Shown piece after piece: positions 1-8,684 of a DNA stretch of 64,000 nt (within the stretch, counting starts at the first letter, position 1; every line of letters starts with the position of its first letter). The DNA lies in NCBI GenBank assembly GCA_017134815.1, contig CP071032.1, positions 372,001 through 436,000 on the forward strand. The letters run 5' to 3'. The DNA is from Lentisphaerota bacterium (lineage in GTDB: Bacteria; Verrucomicrobiota; Lentisphaeria; Victivallales; Victivallaceae). The position numbers and the translations under genes were made by a program. Under the pieces are notes generated by a model that saw only the letters and a list, made by a program, of their open reading frames with translations, had not been told where the DNA came from and did no database searches.

Positions 1-1
1 T

Positions 2-2512
2 TCGAATGCTATTAAAGAGCAGAATGTTCAGGTGTCAGCCGGTTCTTTAGGAGATGCGCCTTCCAGTGACAGTCAGATTTTCCGGTATACTGTTCAGACC
101 AGAGGCCGTTTGAAAGATGTTACCGCTTTTAAAAATATTGTAATCAAGACCCTGCCTGACGGGGCCAGTGTCAAAATAAAGGATATTGCTAAAGTAGAAC
201 TCGGTTCCGAAACCTATTCATCCCAGGGACAGTTGAATGGCAGCCCGGCGGCCTTGCTGGCTGTGTATCAGCTGCCTGATGCCAACGGTCTCAATATCGC
301 GAAACAGGTCAAGGAAAAAATAGCTGAACACCGCTTTCCGGAAGGAATGAAATGCGGAGTTAAGTATGATACGACCAAGTTTATCAATGCATCCATTCAG
401 GAAGTGGTCAAGACTCTGGCGGAAGCCGTAATTCTTGTGATTCTCATAACTTACCTCTTTCTGGGAGACTTGCGTTCAACTCTGGTGCCGTCGGTAGCTA
501 TTCCGGTATCGCTGATCGGTACTTTCGGGGTTCTTTATGCGATCGGCTACTCAATCAACCTGATCACTCTTTTCGGGTTGATTCTGGCAATCGGTATTGT
601 GGTGGATGATGCGATTGTGGTTATCGAAAATGTTAACCGGCTGATGCATGAAGAGGGGCTGCCTCCAAAGGAAGCAGCCAAGAAGTCGATGGATCAGGTA
701 ACCGGTCCGGTAATTGCCACAACCCTGGTGCTTCTGGCCATGTTTGTGCCGGTATGTTTTCTGCCCGGAATCACTGGAGAATTGTATCGCCAGTTTGGTA
801 TCACTATTGTAGTTGCCGTGCTGATCTCAACTCTGAATGCACTGACCTTGAGTCCGGCCCTCAGTGGTTTGCTGCTCAAGCCGATGGGTAAAGGATATAA
901 AAAGCTGTTTATATTCCGCAAATTTGATGAACTTTTCGAGAAGGTAACCAGCAAATATATCTGGCTGGTCAAGCATCTGGTTCGAAAGGCGATTTTTGTT
1001 TTCGCGGTTTTTCTTTTAATACTGTTTGTCGGGTTTAAAGTTTATGAATCACTGCCTACCGGCTTCATTCCTGATGAGGACCAGGGGGTGTTTTTTGTAA
1101 ACGTACAGTTGCCGGATGGTGCCGCACTTGCCAGAACCGAAAAAGTCGTTAAACGGGTTGAGAAGATCATGAGAGGTATCTCTGGGGTTGAGGATGTTAT
1201 TTCTGTAAGTGGATTTAGTATTCTGAACGGCACCAGCTCCCCGAGCAACGCAATGTTGATTGCAATGCTTAAGCCATGGAATGAACGTCCGACACTTAAG
1301 CAGTCCCAGTTCGGAATCATGTTCCAGGTCTACAAGCAGGTTGTGAATATTCCAGATGCCATGATAGTCCCGTTCGGAGTGCCGGCCATTCCCGGAATCG
1401 GTTCGACTGCCGGTTTTTCATTTATGCTGGAGGATACCACGGGGACAAATCCACAACGGCTGGGACAGTATGCGAATTCTTTAATAATGGCAGCAAATAA
1501 AGAACCTGATTTAAATCGGGTTTTTACAACTTTCTCTGCAAATGTACCTCAGGTTTATCTAAACATTGACCGTGAGAAAGCGCTGAAGATGGGAGTTTCA
1601 ATTGAAAGTATCAATAACGCGCTGCAGGGATTTACTGGAGTTACTTACATCAATGATATCAACAAATTCGGCAAAGTTTATAAAGTCCAGATGCAGGCTC
1701 AGAAAAACTATCGTTCACAGGTAAATGACATCAATGATATTTATGTCAGAAACAGTGATGGTGATATGGTGCCAATGAGCACGCTGGTTCAAGTTGAGAC
1801 TAAGTTCGGACCGCAGTACCTTAACAGGTACAATCTCTATTCAGCCGTAAAAATAAACGGCAGTGCGGCCTCCGGCTACAGTTCTGGCCAGGCAATGGCT
1901 ACCATGGAAAAACTTGCCAGAGAATTACTGCCGCGCACCACACGCTTTGACTGGACTGATATGTCATATCAGGAAAAAGAGGCAAGCGGCAAGATTGGAG
2001 TAATCTTCAGCTTCGCACTGTTGTTTATCTATCTATTCCTGGTTGCCCAGTACGAAAGCTGGATGATCCCGATTTCTGTGATGCTTTCCGTACCGATTGC
2101 CTTTCTGGGAGCCATTGGTTCATTGTGGGCTTTCGGCATGACTAACAATATTTACTGTCAGGTCGGATTTGTTCTGCTGTTTGGACTGGCTGCCAAAACG
2201 GCAATTCTAATTGTCGAGTTTGCCAAGGTGCAGCATGAACAGGGGATGCCAATTGTAGAGGCTGCCGTTTTTGCGGCAAAACTGCGTTTCCGCGCGGTTC
2301 TTATGACAGCATTTTCGTTTGTGCTTGGTACTTTCCCACTGGTGATAGCCTTCGGCGCCGGAGCAGCCAGTCGTCGCTCGCTGGGTATGACAGTGTTTGG
2401 CGGCATGACGGTTTCCGCCATATTTGGTACAATACTGGTGCCTTCGTTCTATGTTCTGGTGCAAAAGCTTATTGACTGGCAGAAAAAGCGCAAAGAACGC
2501 AAAGCAGCATAA
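2..2512 (+). CDS. RND-family (HAE1/AcrB-like) efflux pump permease, 5' end missing
   Basis: Inner-membrane subunit of a tripartite proton-driven efflux pump, expected to work with a periplasmic adaptor and an outer-membrane channel. The frame is open from the left edge; the first 837 visible codons correspond to about the last four fifths of a usual ~1040-residue protein, so the start lies outside. The GTG at 32 is an internal valine codon. The proton-relay pair of TM4 is visible in VVDDAIVVIENV (visible residues 202-203), and the TM10 lysine in GLAAKTAILIVEFAK. The periplasmic porter region with its GFS-type segments lies between the two membrane halves. Substrates cannot be read from the sequence. 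A hairpin plus T-rich tail follows the stop. Family assignment is secure; drug versus other substrate is not. Confidence 0.95.
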   Translation, partial: SNAIKEQNVQVSAGSLGDAPSSDSQIFRYTVQTRGRLKDVTAFKNIVIKTLPDGASVKIKDIAKVELGSETYSSQGQLNGSPAALLAVYQLPDANGLNIAKQVKEKIAEHRFPEGMKCGVKYDTTKFINASIQEVVKTLAEAVILVILITYLFLGDLRSTLVPSVAIPVSLIGTFGVLYAIGYSINLITLFGLILAIGIVVDDAIVVIENVNRLMHEEGLPPKEAAKKSMDQVTGPVIATTLVLLAMFVPVCFLPGITGELYRQFGITIVVAVLISTLNALTLSPALSGLLLKPMGKGYKKLFIFRKFDELFEKVTSKYIWLVKHLVRKAIFVFAVFLLILFVGFKVYESLPTGFIPDEDQGVFFVNVQLPDGAALARTEKVVKRVEKIMRGISGVEDVISVSGFSILNGTSSPSNAMLIAMLKPWNERPTLKQSQFGIMFQVYKQVVNIPDAMIVPFGVPAIPGIGSTAGFSFMLEDTTGTNPQRLGQYANSLIMAANKEPDLNRVFTTFSANVPQVYLNIDREKALKMGVSIESINNALQGFTGVTYINDINKFGKVYKVQMQAQKNYRSQVNDINDIYVRNSDGDMVPMSTLVQVETKFGPQYLNRYNLYSAVKINGSAASGYSSGQAMATMEKLARELLPRTTRFDWTDMSYQEKEASGKIGVIFSFALLFIYLFLVAQYESWMIPISVMLSVPIAFLGAIGSLWAFGMTNNIYCQVGFVLLFGLAAKTAILIVEFAKVQHEQGMPIVEAAVFAAKLRFRAVLMTAFSFVLGTFPLVIAFGAGAASRRSLGMTVFGGMTVSAIFGTILVPSFYVLVQKLIDWQKKRKERKAA

Positions 2513-2536
2513 CCAGAGATAAGCATGAACTAATTG

Positions 2537-2565
2537 CGGGCAGCTTGGGCTGCCCGTTGTTTTGT
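2537..2565 (+). terminator. Rho-independent terminator after the RND pump gene
   Basis: CGGGCAG and CTGCCCG pair across a 6-nt loop about 25 nt after the RND stop codon, followed by TTGTTTT. The neighbouring gene converges from the right, so this separates the two units. Confidence 0.7.
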
Positions 2566-2574
2566 AGATTTATA

Positions 2575-3081
2575 TTAATCGCTGTCCCAGTCATGGTTGC
2601 GGTTTCTCGTAAGGTGATCAACTCTGGCTTTTATGATTTTATCGGCATTCCGCCTTCTTTTTTCATAATTTGCCGTGAGGTTGGAAAGTTGCATTTCAAG
2701 TGCTTCAAGCCGTTTCTTATATCTCAGCATCTGTAGATCAAAGGTCTTGCGTGTCATGGCATAGATTTGATTGTAGTACTGTTGCTTCTCAGCATTATTT
2801 GATGCCTTGTGGTACTTAATTATTAGTTCCTTCAGTCTTTTGGATTCAAGTTTACGCTGTTCTTTGTAAGCTTTTACCAACCTGTGAATTTCTTTTCTAA
2901 AGGCCTCCGGATCGGTCTGGTACAGCTTCTGCAGTTTTGCTTTTTCAGCGTCAGAAACTGTCGGCAGCATACGCAGTAACTTGTAGTTGTGCTGTTTTTT
3001 TCTTGATGGTTGATTATAATCGCCGGCATTCAACAGGCACGGAGTACTGATGGCCAGTAAAAAACAGAAGATGATTCGCAT
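2575..3081 (-). CDS. Secreted charged helical protein linked to an ECF sigma factor (possible Spy-like sensor)
   Basis: About 168 residues. An N-terminal signal peptide (MRIIFCFLLAISTPCLLNAG) is followed by an almost entirely helical, Lys/Arg/Glu-rich chain with coiled-coil character. No catalytic motif is recognised. I start at the ATG at 3081 because GAGGA lies just upstream; a GTG at 3093 overlaps the stop of the anti-sigma gene and is the alternative. It is the third gene of an apparent sigma/anti-sigma operon. Small helical periplasmic proteins in this position in other bacteria are often stress or metal sensors (Spy/CnrX-like), so a signal-input role is a reasonable inference, but no direct homology is claimed. 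Confidence 0.75.
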   Translation of the reverse strand: MRIIFCFLLAISTPCLLNAGDYNQPSRKKQHNYKLLRMLPTVSDAEKAKLQKLYQTDPEAFRKEIHRLVKAYKEQRKLESKRLKELIIKYHKASNNAEKQQYYNQIYAMTRKTFDLQMLRYKKRLEALEMQLSNLTANYEKRRRNADKIIKARVDHLTRNRNHDWDSD

Positions 3082-3089
3082 ACTATTCC

Positions 3090-3575
3090 TCACAGATTTT
3101 CCAGATTAATCTCGTTATTGACATATGACTGCAAAGCATTGTCATTATTGTTGCTCATAGTCAGCATCTGCCTGCTGATTTCAACTTCAGTATCAAGTTT
3201 GAAAACTTGACTCTCAAAGTTGTTCCAGCTCCACTGCTGCAGATATTTTTTTTCTGCTTTAACCGAGTTATATTCACTGCAGGTGACAATAAAAGCAGCG
3301 GCCATGCTGGCGGCTGCGGCTGTATATCCTATCAGCCGTCTTAAGGTAACTCGGCGTCGAATTGACTTGCTGCGTTCCCGAGCATGTTTCAATATCTCAA
3401 AGTCTTTACTCAGCGGCGGATCAGTTAAAGGCAGTTCAGTGCTTGCCAAAAGACGCCAGTCCTCCAGGAAATTTCTGCACTCTGAGCAAGTTTTACAGTG
3501 TGTGCGCACTCTCTGACTGAATTCACTGCCGGAACTAAGGATTTCCTCCTGAATTTTATTACATTTGTCTTTCAT
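3090..3575 (-). CDS. Probable anti-sigma factor with zinc-finger (HC2-type) N-terminus
   Basis: 161 residues. Residues ~25-35 read THCKTCSEC, the His-x3-Cys-x2-Cys pattern of zinc-binding anti-sigma domains that clamp ECF sigma factors. One hydrophobic segment at ~85-105 (LIGYTAAAASMAAAFIVTC) would anchor it in the inner membrane with a short periplasmic C-terminus. The gene overlaps the 3' end of the sigma gene by 17 nt and has a strong GGAGGT site 7-8 nt before its ATG, so translation is probably coupled. It most likely holds the neighbouring sigma factor inactive until an envelope signal arrives. The signal is unknown. Confidence 0.8.
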   Translation of the reverse strand: MKDKCNKIQEEILSSGSEFSQRVRTHCKTCSECRNFLEDWRLLASTELPLTDPPLSKDFEILKHARERSKSIRRRVTLRRLIGYTAAAASMAAAFIVTCSEYNSVKAEKKYLQQWSWNNFESQVFKLDTEVEISRQMLTMSNNNDNALQSYVNNEINLENL

Positions 3576-4140
3576 TTTCTATACCTCCGACTTCAGTCCC
3601 TGAAAGTGTTTTCCGCAGGTTCCTGACAGCATACTGCATTCTGGCCAGCGCCGTGTTTATCGAACACTTCTGGATATTGGCTATTTCTTTAAAACTAATA
3701 TCTTCCTGTCGCAGCATGAACACTTCACGCTGTTCCAGCGGAAGCCTGCGAACAGCTTTGCCGAGGAGTACTGAAAGCTCGGCACGGTCAAGTTCACGCC
3801 ATGGTTCACTGCCTGTGGGATCGCTCAACTCCGGAACTTCATCACAATCCAGTTCCACTCCACTCTGCCGCTGCTGCTTCCTGAAGTGATCAAGAGCGCT
3901 GTTGCGGGCTATTTTTATAACCCACGACAGGAAACGGTCCTGGTGATGATAACTTCCCAGCTTATTTACAGCTTTTATCCAGACCTGTTGAAAAATGTCA
4001 TCAATTGAGGATTCCTGTCCTGACAGCATGTTCAAAAGGAAACTGTAGACTTGACGTTTGTATTTTTCATACAGCAATTCAAAATCTACGGCGTTGCCGG
4101 ATAAATAGCCTTTTATCAAATCACGATCTGATCTTTCCAA
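3559..4140 (-). CDS. ECF-type RNA polymerase sigma factor
   Basis: 193 residues, the usual size for a group 4 (ECF) sigma factor. Region 2 spans ~20-95 (FELLYEKYKRQVYSFLLNML to IARNSALDHFRKQ). Region 4 spans ~130-185 (LPLEQREVFMLRQ, then a helix-turn-helix around ISFKEIANIQKCSINTALAR). The first codon is TTG at 4138-4140; no ATG occurs before region 2, and AGG lies ~11 nt upstream. It is followed by its likely anti-sigma and a secreted helical protein in overlapping genes. Targets are unknown; autoregulation of the operon is usual in this class but no repeated promoter motif was traced here. Confidence 0.92.
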   Translation of the reverse strand: MERSDRDLIKGYLSGNAVDFELLYEKYKRQVYSFLLNMLSGQESSIDDIFQQVWIKAVNKLGSYHHQDRFLSWVIKIARNSALDHFRKQQRQSGVELDCDEVPELSDPTGSEPWRELDRAELSVLLGKAVRRLPLEQREVFMLRQEDISFKEIANIQKCSINTALARMQYAVRNLRKTLSGTEVGGIENERQM

Positions 4141-4186
4141 AAGTAAAACCTGCCATTTTATATAGTTAAACGTGCAGAATCGGAAT

Positions 4187-4591
4187 TTATTGTTCGTGAA
4201 AGCATGAAAATTTCAAAAAATCCGCAACTGGCCGGTCTGCCGGCAGCAGCCGATAATCGCTTAAACGGTCACGGCTGACCCAGGCGGCACTCTGCCCCTC
4301 CATAGGACATGGCTCTTGTGCGGTTTCCAGTTGACAGCGCACAAAATGCAGCTTTACGGTTTTGTCAGGATATTCATGCTCCAGCATGTAGATGGTGTCA
4401 AAAACCCTGATTTTGACATCAAGTTCTTCAGCTATTTCCCTGACAAGACATTGTGCAACTGTTTCTCCCGGTTCGAGTTTGCCGCCTGGAAACTCCCAGA
4501 AGCCGGCCATGTCCTGGTGTTCAGGGCGGCTGGTCAGCAGAATTTCACTGTTTCGGCAGATTATTGCTGCGCCAACTTCTATTTTTTTCAT
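4187..4591 (-). CDS. mutT: MutT-like Nudix hydrolase (8-oxo-dGTP diphosphatase)
   Basis: 134 residues, close to E. coli MutT length. The complete Nudix box is present at ~35-57: GGKLEPGETVAQCLVREIAE followed by ELDV, with the REIAEE metal ligands. Members with this size and an N-terminal MKKIEVGAAIICR strand typically hydrolyse oxidised (d)GTP and so prevent A:T to C:G mutation; the exact substrate is inferred from the family. It stands alone between the sigma operon and the divergent rsmA group. Confidence 0.85.
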   Translation of the reverse strand: MKKIEVGAAIICRNSEILLTSRPEHQDMAGFWEFPGGKLEPGETVAQCLVREIAEELDVKIRVFDTIYMLEHEYPDKTVKLHFVRCQLETAQEPCPMEGQSAAWVSRDRLSDYRLLPADRPVADFLKFSCFHEQ

Positions 4592-4678
4592 GCAAAGCCT
4601 GGTTTTGTGACGTTGATATTACTGTTTTTTATATTAATTTAATTGAAAATAGCGTCAAAACAAATAACGAGGTGATAA

Positions 4679-4909
4679 ATGCCGATATTTGAATACAGGT
4701 GTGATTCATGCGGTAGCGAATTTGAATTACTGCAGCCAGGAGCTGATCAGGCTGGTGTCTGTAAAGAATGCGGCTCGGAATCAGTTACCCGTAAACCTGC
4801 AGCCTTTGCCGCTCATGCCAGCGGTAAACCGGGGTGTACCAGGCGTGAGGTTTGTCCTGCTGTCGGTGGTCACTGCTGCTCCAGCTCTTCACCATGCTGT
4901 TCACATTGA
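4679..4909 (+). CDS. FmdB-family zinc-ribbon protein
   Basis: 76 residues starting MPIFEYRCDSCGSEFE, with a second CKECGS knuckle at ~32-37, the four-cysteine zinc ribbon of FmdB/CxxC_CxxC_SSSS proteins. The tail is rich in Cys, His and Ser (GHCCSSSSPCCSH), which is typical. GAGGTG lies 6 nt before the ATG. It precedes rsmA by 12 nt and is probably co-transcribed with it. Role in the cell is not established for the family; nucleic-acid or regulatory binding is assumed. Confidence 0.85.
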   Translation: MPIFEYRCDSCGSEFELLQPGADQAGVCKECGSESVTRKPAAFAAHASGKPGCTRREVCPAVGGHCCSSSSPCCSH

Positions 4910-4921
4910 GAAAAGATTTTT

Positions 4922-5737
4922 ATGAATAAAACAGAATTATTTGCAACTCTTGAAAAATTTAATATGCGGCCAAGCCGGGTGCTTGGACAGAACTTTTTAA
5001 TTGACAAAAATCTGCTGGATTATATTGTTCGTGAGGCACACCCGGAGCCCGGCGAGATAGTGCTGGAAGCCGGCCCGGGATTCGGGGCGCTTACCAGGCT
5101 GCTGCTGGCGGCCGGTGCTGAACTTTACGCCATAGAGTTTGACCGCAGGTTGTGTGATTATCTGAGAAACAACATTAAAGAACCGAATTTTCATCTCACT
5201 GAAAATGATGCCTGCAGAGTTGATATTGCCTCTATTCTGCCAGAAGGCAGACCTTTCAGGGCAATTGCCAACCTGCCTTATGCCATCAGCAGCATATTTG
5301 TCGGCAAGCTGCTGGATTTGCCCAGTCCGCCTGTGCAGATGATTTTCATGCTGCAGAAGGAGATGGCGCAGCGCCTGGCGGCCAGGCCCGGAACCAAAAA
5401 CTATGGAGCGTTGTCAGTACGTTCTCAGCAGCTATACGATGTGAAACTGTTGCGCACCGTTCCTCCTCAAGTTTTTCACCCCAGGCCGGAGGTGGATTCT
5501 GCTCTGGTAAAATTTGAAGCGACCGGTTACCTGCCTGACTTTGAGCTTAGAAAACGGCTTTGCGGCATTGTCCGCTGCGTTTTTGCTCAGCGCCGCAAAA
5601 TGCTGCTGAAGCCGCTGGCAGCTGCATATGGACGTGAGAAAGTTGAAGCAGCCCTGCAGAAAGCCGGCATTTCTGAAAGTGCCAGACCGGCGGAGCTTGA
5701 TATTAAGCAATACGAACAGCTGGCAGCTTTTCTTTGA
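4922..5737 (+). CDS. rsmA: 16S rRNA dimethyladenosine transferase
   Basis: 271 residues, standard KsgA/RsmA length. It dimethylates the two adjacent adenines in the 3'-terminal helix of 16S rRNA late in small-subunit assembly. Visible motifs are the N-terminal GQNFLIDKNLLDYIV, the SAM-binding EAGPGFGALTRLLL, and the catalytic motif IV NLPYAISS. The C-terminal helical domain begins at ~195. The stop TGA overlaps the ATG of the next gene by one base. Assignment is firm. Confidence 0.97.
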   Translation: MNKTELFATLEKFNMRPSRVLGQNFLIDKNLLDYIVREAHPEPGEIVLEAGPGFGALTRLLLAAGAELYAIEFDRRLCDYLRNNIKEPNFHLTENDACRVDIASILPEGRPFRAIANLPYAISSIFVGKLLDLPSPPVQMIFMLQKEMAQRLAARPGTKNYGALSVRSQQLYDVKLLRTVPPQVFHPRPEVDSALVKFEATGYLPDFELRKRLCGIVRCVFAQRRKMLLKPLAAAYGREKVEAALQKAGISESARPAELDIKQYEQLAAFL

Positions 5738-7017
5738 TGGATAAACGTTTACTCAAAAAATACCTGTCCAAAACGGCACCGGCGGAAATTGAACCTGCAT
5801 TGCCTGACTTCCCGGTAAACATGGCGGTTGTTATTCCGGTTCTGGCTGAACTGGAGTATCTTCCTGAAACCCTGCAAAGTCTTGCCGGCAACCCGGTTCA
5901 AGCCTGGGATGCTGCCATAGTGCTGCTGGTTATCAACAGCTCTGACAGCACTGAAGAAAGCAAAGTAAAAGAGAACGATATCCTGTTGAGTAAACTACGC
6001 GGCAATGAGCCGGAAATCTGTGGCGGCCTCGAGGTCGGACGGCAGCTTTTCTGGATTGACGCCAATTCAGCTGGGCGACAGCTTTCTGAAAAAGGCGGGG
6101 TAGGTGAAGCCAGAAAGCTGGGCATGGATAATGTTTTAGCACTTTTTGAGTGGAATGCGGTTTATTCTCCGCTTTTCTGTTGTCTGGATGCCGATACTGT
6201 AGTCAGTTCAAACTATTTATCGGCAGGCAGGTCATATTTTTCGAAGAATCCTGACTGTGCGGCGGCAACTTTTGAGTTTATGCATCGTGAAGGGCACAAT
6301 ACATGCCTGCACCGGGCGATTGTAATATATGAGCTTTTCATGCGCTATTACCTGCTCGGGCTGGAGTTTGCCGGATCACCATATAACTTTAATGCGTTAG
6401 GTTCGGCAATAGCGACGCCAGCCGAGTCATATATCCGCTGCGGAGGAATGCGGCCACGCAATGGGGGGGAGGATTTTTACTTCTTACAGGCAGCCTGCAA
6501 ATACGGGCAGGTTGGTGTGATTAAGACGGCAACAGTTATGCCTTCAGCACGTTCATCGGACCGGGTCCCATTCGGAACTGGTCCTAAAGTGTCGGAAATT
6601 GCGGCAGGCAATGGCCTGTTGTTTTACTGTCCCGCTGTATTTGTGATGCTGAAAAAGATTTACCTTGTTATCGACGGGCTTGAATCACCTGGTGATTATT
6701 CTGCTTTGCCTGAACATTTTTCTGCAGCCGACCCGGTGATCGGCACCTTTATGCGCAAATTCAACTTTGAATCGGCATGGAAGAAGATTTACAGAAATAC
6801 CCGGCAGGAAAACAGCTGCCTGAAACGGGCTTTTAACACCTGGTTTGACGCTTTTAAAACTTTGAAATTTGTTCATATGTGTGAAAATGAATATGCTGAA
6901 TTTGCCAGAGTTGAGCCTTTGTCAGCTTTTAAGGGGTTGCTGGAAATGGGAGCAGAAATTCCGGTAGAAGCTTTAAAGGATGAAGAACGGCTGTTAATTC
7001 GCCTGCGTGAAAACTGA
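5737..7017 (+). CDS. Glycosyltransferase family 2-like protein
   Basis: 426 residues. The GT-A fold starts at ~28 (NMAVVIPVLAELEYLPETL); the metal/nucleotide-binding DxD is DADT at 151-154, preceded by GVGEARKLGMD, a pattern common in GT2 enzymes. Two further landmarks, GSAIATPAESYIRCGGMRPR and GGEDFYF, suit the acceptor loop and the ED catalytic motif. No membrane segment is obvious, so it is probably cytosolic or peripheral. The start is the ATG in TGATG, coupled to the rsmA stop; a TTG one codon earlier is rejected. Donor and acceptor sugars are unknown. Confidence 0.8.
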   Translation: MDKRLLKKYLSKTAPAEIEPALPDFPVNMAVVIPVLAELEYLPETLQSLAGNPVQAWDAAIVLLVINSSDSTEESKVKENDILLSKLRGNEPEICGGLEVGRQLFWIDANSAGRQLSEKGGVGEARKLGMDNVLALFEWNAVYSPLFCCLDADTVVSSNYLSAGRSYFSKNPDCAAATFEFMHREGHNTCLHRAIVIYELFMRYYLLGLEFAGSPYNFNALGSAIATPAESYIRCGGMRPRNGGEDFYFLQAACKYGQVGVIKTATVMPSARSSDRVPFGTGPKVSEIAAGNGLLFYCPAVFVMLKKIYLVIDGLESPGDYSALPEHFSAADPVIGTFMRKFNFESAWKKIYRNTRQENSCLKRAFNTWFDAFKTLKFVHMCENEYAEFARVEPLSAFKGLLEMGAEIPVEALKDEERLLIRLREN

Positions 7018-7039
7018 ATGTAGACTTTGACTAATTAGT

Positions 7040-7070
7040 TTGATTATTTCATCTCAGGGAGTAGTATAAT
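7040..7070 (+). promoter_or_regulatory. Candidate sigma-70-like promoter
   Basis: TTGATT at 7040-7045 and a perfect TATAAT at 7065-7070, spacing 19 (one or two longer than ideal), ~40 bp before the small membrane protein gene at 7112. Confidence 0.45.
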
Positions 7071-7111
7071 AGTCATCGATACATAAAATATCTTAATACG
7101 AGCTTGTCAAT

Positions 7112-7435
7112 ATGGCTAGAAGAAGACATTTGGGTTCAGTTTATACAATGTATCCTGCAAAGTCACTGAGCATCTGGTTTGGCACCAGATTGTACAAACT
7201 GATTGCTGCTTTTGTATGCTGTGCTGTTTTTGCCGGTATTTACTATGTATTTATCGGGGTGGTAAATTTCAATAAGAATAACTTTTTACATGATTCTCCT
7301 AAGACCACTGCAATGGAGATGTTTAAATCAGAATTAAGTTTATGGATATTTTTTCTTGCATGCGCTGCCATTGTTTTCTGGATATTCAGAACCAGGATAG
7401 GTGAACGCAGGAAAGCGGAAAATAATATCCGATAA
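7112..7435 (+). CDS. Small two-TM membrane protein, unknown function
   Basis: 107 residues with a basic N-terminus (MARRRHLG) and two hydrophobic helices at ~28-52 and ~76-92, the second followed by a basic RTRIGERRK stretch, so both ends probably face the cytoplasm. No family recognised. It is preceded by a TATAAT-type promoter and followed 22 nt later by a putative lipoprotein gene, so the two may form an operon. No clear ribosome site precedes the ATG at 7112; a start slightly downstream is possible. Confidence 0.6.
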   Translation: MARRRHLGSVYTMYPAKSLSIWFGTRLYKLIAAFVCCAVFAGIYYVFIGVVNFNKNNFLHDSPKTTAMEMFKSELSLWIFFLACAAIVFWIFRTRIGERRKAENNIR

Positions 7436-7457
7436 GAGCTAATAAGAGGTGTTTGAT

Positions 7458-8018
7458 ATGAAGAGACTACGCTTGGTTTTACTGCCGCTGGTACTTGGTT
7501 CGGTTGTGCTTGGTACCGCATCCTGCGAATCATCACAGGAGAAACCGGCAAAAAATTGTTGGAAAGTACGCAGTCCATACAGGAAGTCTTATCCGAAATT
7601 AAAACAGTATAAACTTGTTCTTATTCCTGTAGGTAAAAAAACTTTCACGGCTGATCAGAAAAAGGAATTCAACTTCAGCCTGCGAAATATTGGCAGTAAA
7701 ACTGTTCGTATTGATGAGTGGTTTATGGAGGAGGCTGATAATGTCAGGTTCTATACCCATCCTTTTGAAAATAAACCAGTTAAATTTGATCGCAAAACAT
7801 GGAAGTGCTGGATTCCGCCAATGAAAAAGAAGACAGAACGCTTTCAACTGGAGCTGATGCCTGGCAATGCCGCTTTGATAATGACAACCATGTCATTTCT
7901 TGACGATCTGAAGCCTGAGGACGGCAAAGCGGCAAGAGTGCTGGTTGTTGCTGAACTTAATCTTACCTCAGTAAATGTCAGGACTATGCAGTTTATTGTT
8001 GCAGTACAAAAAAAATAG
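7458..8018 (+). CDS. Secreted protein or lipoprotein, unknown
   Basis: 186 residues. The N-terminus MKRLRLVLLPLVLGSVVLG leads to TASC, a weak lipobox, so it is a lipoprotein or simply an exported protein. The mature part is beta-rich with several aromatic and Lys-rich strands; the segment NFSLRNIGSKTVRIDEWFME resembles an immunoglobulin-like strand pattern, but no family is claimed. I use the ATG at 7458 because AAGAGGTG sits 7-8 nt before it; the in-frame GTG at 7449 overlaps that site. Confidence 0.7.
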   Translation: MKRLRLVLLPLVLGSVVLGTASCESSQEKPAKNCWKVRSPYRKSYPKLKQYKLVLIPVGKKTFTADQKKEFNFSLRNIGSKTVRIDEWFMEEADNVRFYTHPFENKPVKFDRKTWKCWIPPMKKKTERFQLELMPGNAALIMTTMSFLDDLKPEDGKAARVLVVAELNLTSVNVRTMQFIVAVQKK

Positions 8019-8133
8019 TTATTAGACACTATAATAAGCACCTGAAATGACAGTTCAGAATTTTTATTATGTCACTTTTAGGCTTAGATATATTTGTTTT
8101 TTTTAATTTGGAGATTGAAAAAATAAACAAGTT

Positions 8134-8163
8134 TGTTACTTTAAATGTTAAAGTGCTTATATT
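8134..8163 (+). promoter_or_regulatory. Promoter with embedded palindromic operator
   Basis: ACTTTAA-ATG-TTAAAGT is a perfect 7-bp-arm inverted repeat at 8138-8154. It sits between TTGTTA (8134-8139) and TATATT (about 8159-8164) ahead of the lipoprotein gene at 8197. A repressor bound here would cover the promoter spacer. Confidence 0.45.
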
Positions 8164-8196
8164 AACTCAGTGAGTAAAACTCAGGAGACAATGTAA

Positions 8197-8673
8197 ATGA
8201 AGGTATTTAAAGCCTCAGTGGTTGCTGTCGCGGCTGTTATGCTTTTGGCTGGCTGTAAGTCTACCGAAACCCAGAAAACCAAGAAATTAGCTGAATTCAA
8301 GCAGACGGAAGAGCAGAAAGTAAAAGATATTGCCTTTGTCTATGGCGATGACATCGCTAACGGGCTGAAAAAAGGTGACTATAAATTGTTCGTCAAAAAT
8401 TTGACTCCTGAAATGCAGAGCAAGATAACCGAGTCTGTTTTCAAGAAAATGAAAGCAAGAATGGACAAACAGCTTGGAGATTATCAGTCAAAAGTATTTC
8501 TGACATGTCTGAATAATCCGCTTTTCAGGACTTATGTGTGGAAGGCGACTTTCAAAAAAGAAGTGACTTTGAAAAATAAAAAGACTAAAAAATTTGATAA
8601 CCAGTTGCTTTTTCGTATAGTTATTGGTAAAATTGATAATAAATATGTTGTTCTGGGATTTGGTTTCCAGTAA
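8197..8673 (+). CDS. Lipoprotein, unknown function
   Basis: 158 residues. A clear lipoprotein signal (MKVFKASVVAVAAVMLLAGC, acylated Cys20) is followed by a helical linker and then an alpha/beta domain with a Lys-rich hairpin (EVTLKNKKTKKFDNQLLF). This layout resembles small NTF2/DUF3887-like folds (helical N-terminus, strands at the C-terminus), but that is only an impression. CAGGAGA gives a good ribosome site. The promoter region carries a palindromic operator, so expression is probably conditional. Confidence 0.75.
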   Translation: MKVFKASVVAVAAVMLLAGCKSTETQKTKKLAEFKQTEEQKVKDIAFVYGDDIANGLKKGDYKLFVKNLTPEMQSKITESVFKKMKARMDKQLGDYQSKVFLTCLNNPLFRTYVWKATFKKEVTLKNKKTKKFDNQLLFRIVIGKIDNKYVVLGFGFQ

Positions 8674-8684
8674 TATAAGTTAGT

